Assembly: GCA_009780445.1 (NCBI GenBank)
Contig: WRAA01000147.1
Coordinates: 1 to 5,447 of the forward strand
Source: Defluviitaleaceae bacterium
Lineage (GTDB): Bacteria > Bacillota > Clostridia > Lachnospirales > WRAA01
DNA: 5,447 bases
Reading direction: 5' to 3'
Position numbers and translations under genes: made by a program. This document shows, in pieces, positions 5,209-5,447 of this stretch. The notes beneath the pieces are model-generated. The model saw only the letters and a program-made list of their open reading frames with translations, made no database searches and had not been told where the DNA came from. How positions within the stretch are numbered: position 1 is the stretch's first letter; each line of letters starts with the position of its first letter.

Positions 5209-5447
5209 GTGTATATAAAACGAGCCATTGAAGGTTCGATATTAAAAATATCAAGAACATTTCCTGTACTGTTAGTAACCGGGCCTCGCCAAGTAGGGAA
5301 AACCACGCTTCTTAAGCAGCTTGCGGATGATTCGCGCAAGTATGTGACCCTTGATGACCCGGATGTACGCATTATGGCACAAAAAGACCCCGCGCTTTTT
5401 ATGCAACGCTACACACCCCCTGTTTTAATTGACGAAATCCAGTACGC
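5209..5447 (+). CDS. AAA-family ATPase (AAA_14/DUF4143 type), N-terminal part
   Basis: The first 79 residues are visible; the gene runs off the window end. GPRQVGKT (25-32) is the Walker A loop and VLIDEIQY (72-79) the Walker B region. The YVTLDDPDVR block (45-54) and DPALFMQRYTPPVLIDE-type spacing are typical of the widespread bacterial AAA_14 plus DUF4143 proteins of roughly 400 residues. Their cellular role is largely unknown. The start is chosen at GTG 5209, with GAGGTG 4 bases upstream, giving the usual family N-terminus (M)YIKRA; ATG at 5197 would add four residues and lacks a better ribosome binding site. It is transcribed away from the recombinase. It is probably cargo of the same element, inferred from adjacency and AT content, but chromosomal origin cannot be excluded. 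The C-terminal DUF4143 domain is not visible. Confidence 0.88.
   Translation, partial: MYIKRAIEGSILKISRTFPVLLVTGPRQVGKTTLLKQLADDSRKYVTLDDPDVRIMAQKDPALFMQRYTPPVLIDEIQY

Noticed and set aside
1..5447. CRISPR array, tRNA or rRNA genes, IS ends
   Set aside because: No regularly spaced repeats, no tRNA-like cloverleaf and no transposase or terminal inverted repeats seen on reading either strand.

Overview
The window looks like the chromosome of a Gram-positive Clostridia-type (Firmicutes) bacterium carrying the end of an integrated mobile element. Reasons: an RsmB/RlmN pair of clostridial type, a fragment of a sporulation sigma factor, strong GGAGG-type ribosome binding sites, and a large serine recombinase of the kind common in gut Clostridia. 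The species cannot be named from this sequence.

Left part (about 1-3180, minus strand, visibly GC-rich): a tightly packed operon read leftwards. It runs from a 390-residue protein with a coenzyme F420-0:glutamate ligase (CofE-type) domain, through rsmB (16S rRNA m5C967 methyltransferase), to rlmN (23S rRNA A2503 methyltransferase, cut by the window start). The genes overlap by 10 and 4 bases, so they are probably translationally coupled. A sigma-A-type promoter lies just before the first gene.

Middle (about 3185-3349): a short minus-strand fragment resembling sporulation sigma factor SigK. It begins exactly at the Asn-Glu-Ile-Leu-Met segment where, in Bacillus subtilis, the skin element interrupts sigK at a 5-bp AATGA core. 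The same AATGA is present here and also contains the stop codon of the recombinase next door. The sigma fragment is only about 54 codons long, and its similarity ends before sigma region 4, so it is a remnant and not a full SigK 3' half.

Right part (3345-5447, visibly more AT-rich): a 569-residue large serine recombinase on the minus strand with its own promoter and ribosome binding site. Divergent from it is the start of an AAA-family ATPase (AAA_14/DUF4143 type) on the plus strand, cut by the window end. Together these look like the terminal segment of a skin-like or sigK-targeting integrative element whose far end, and the 5' part of the sigma gene, lie beyond the window. The main discovery candidate is this sigma-interrupting element with its truncated target. 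No gene-free stretch longer than 300 bases exists in the window.
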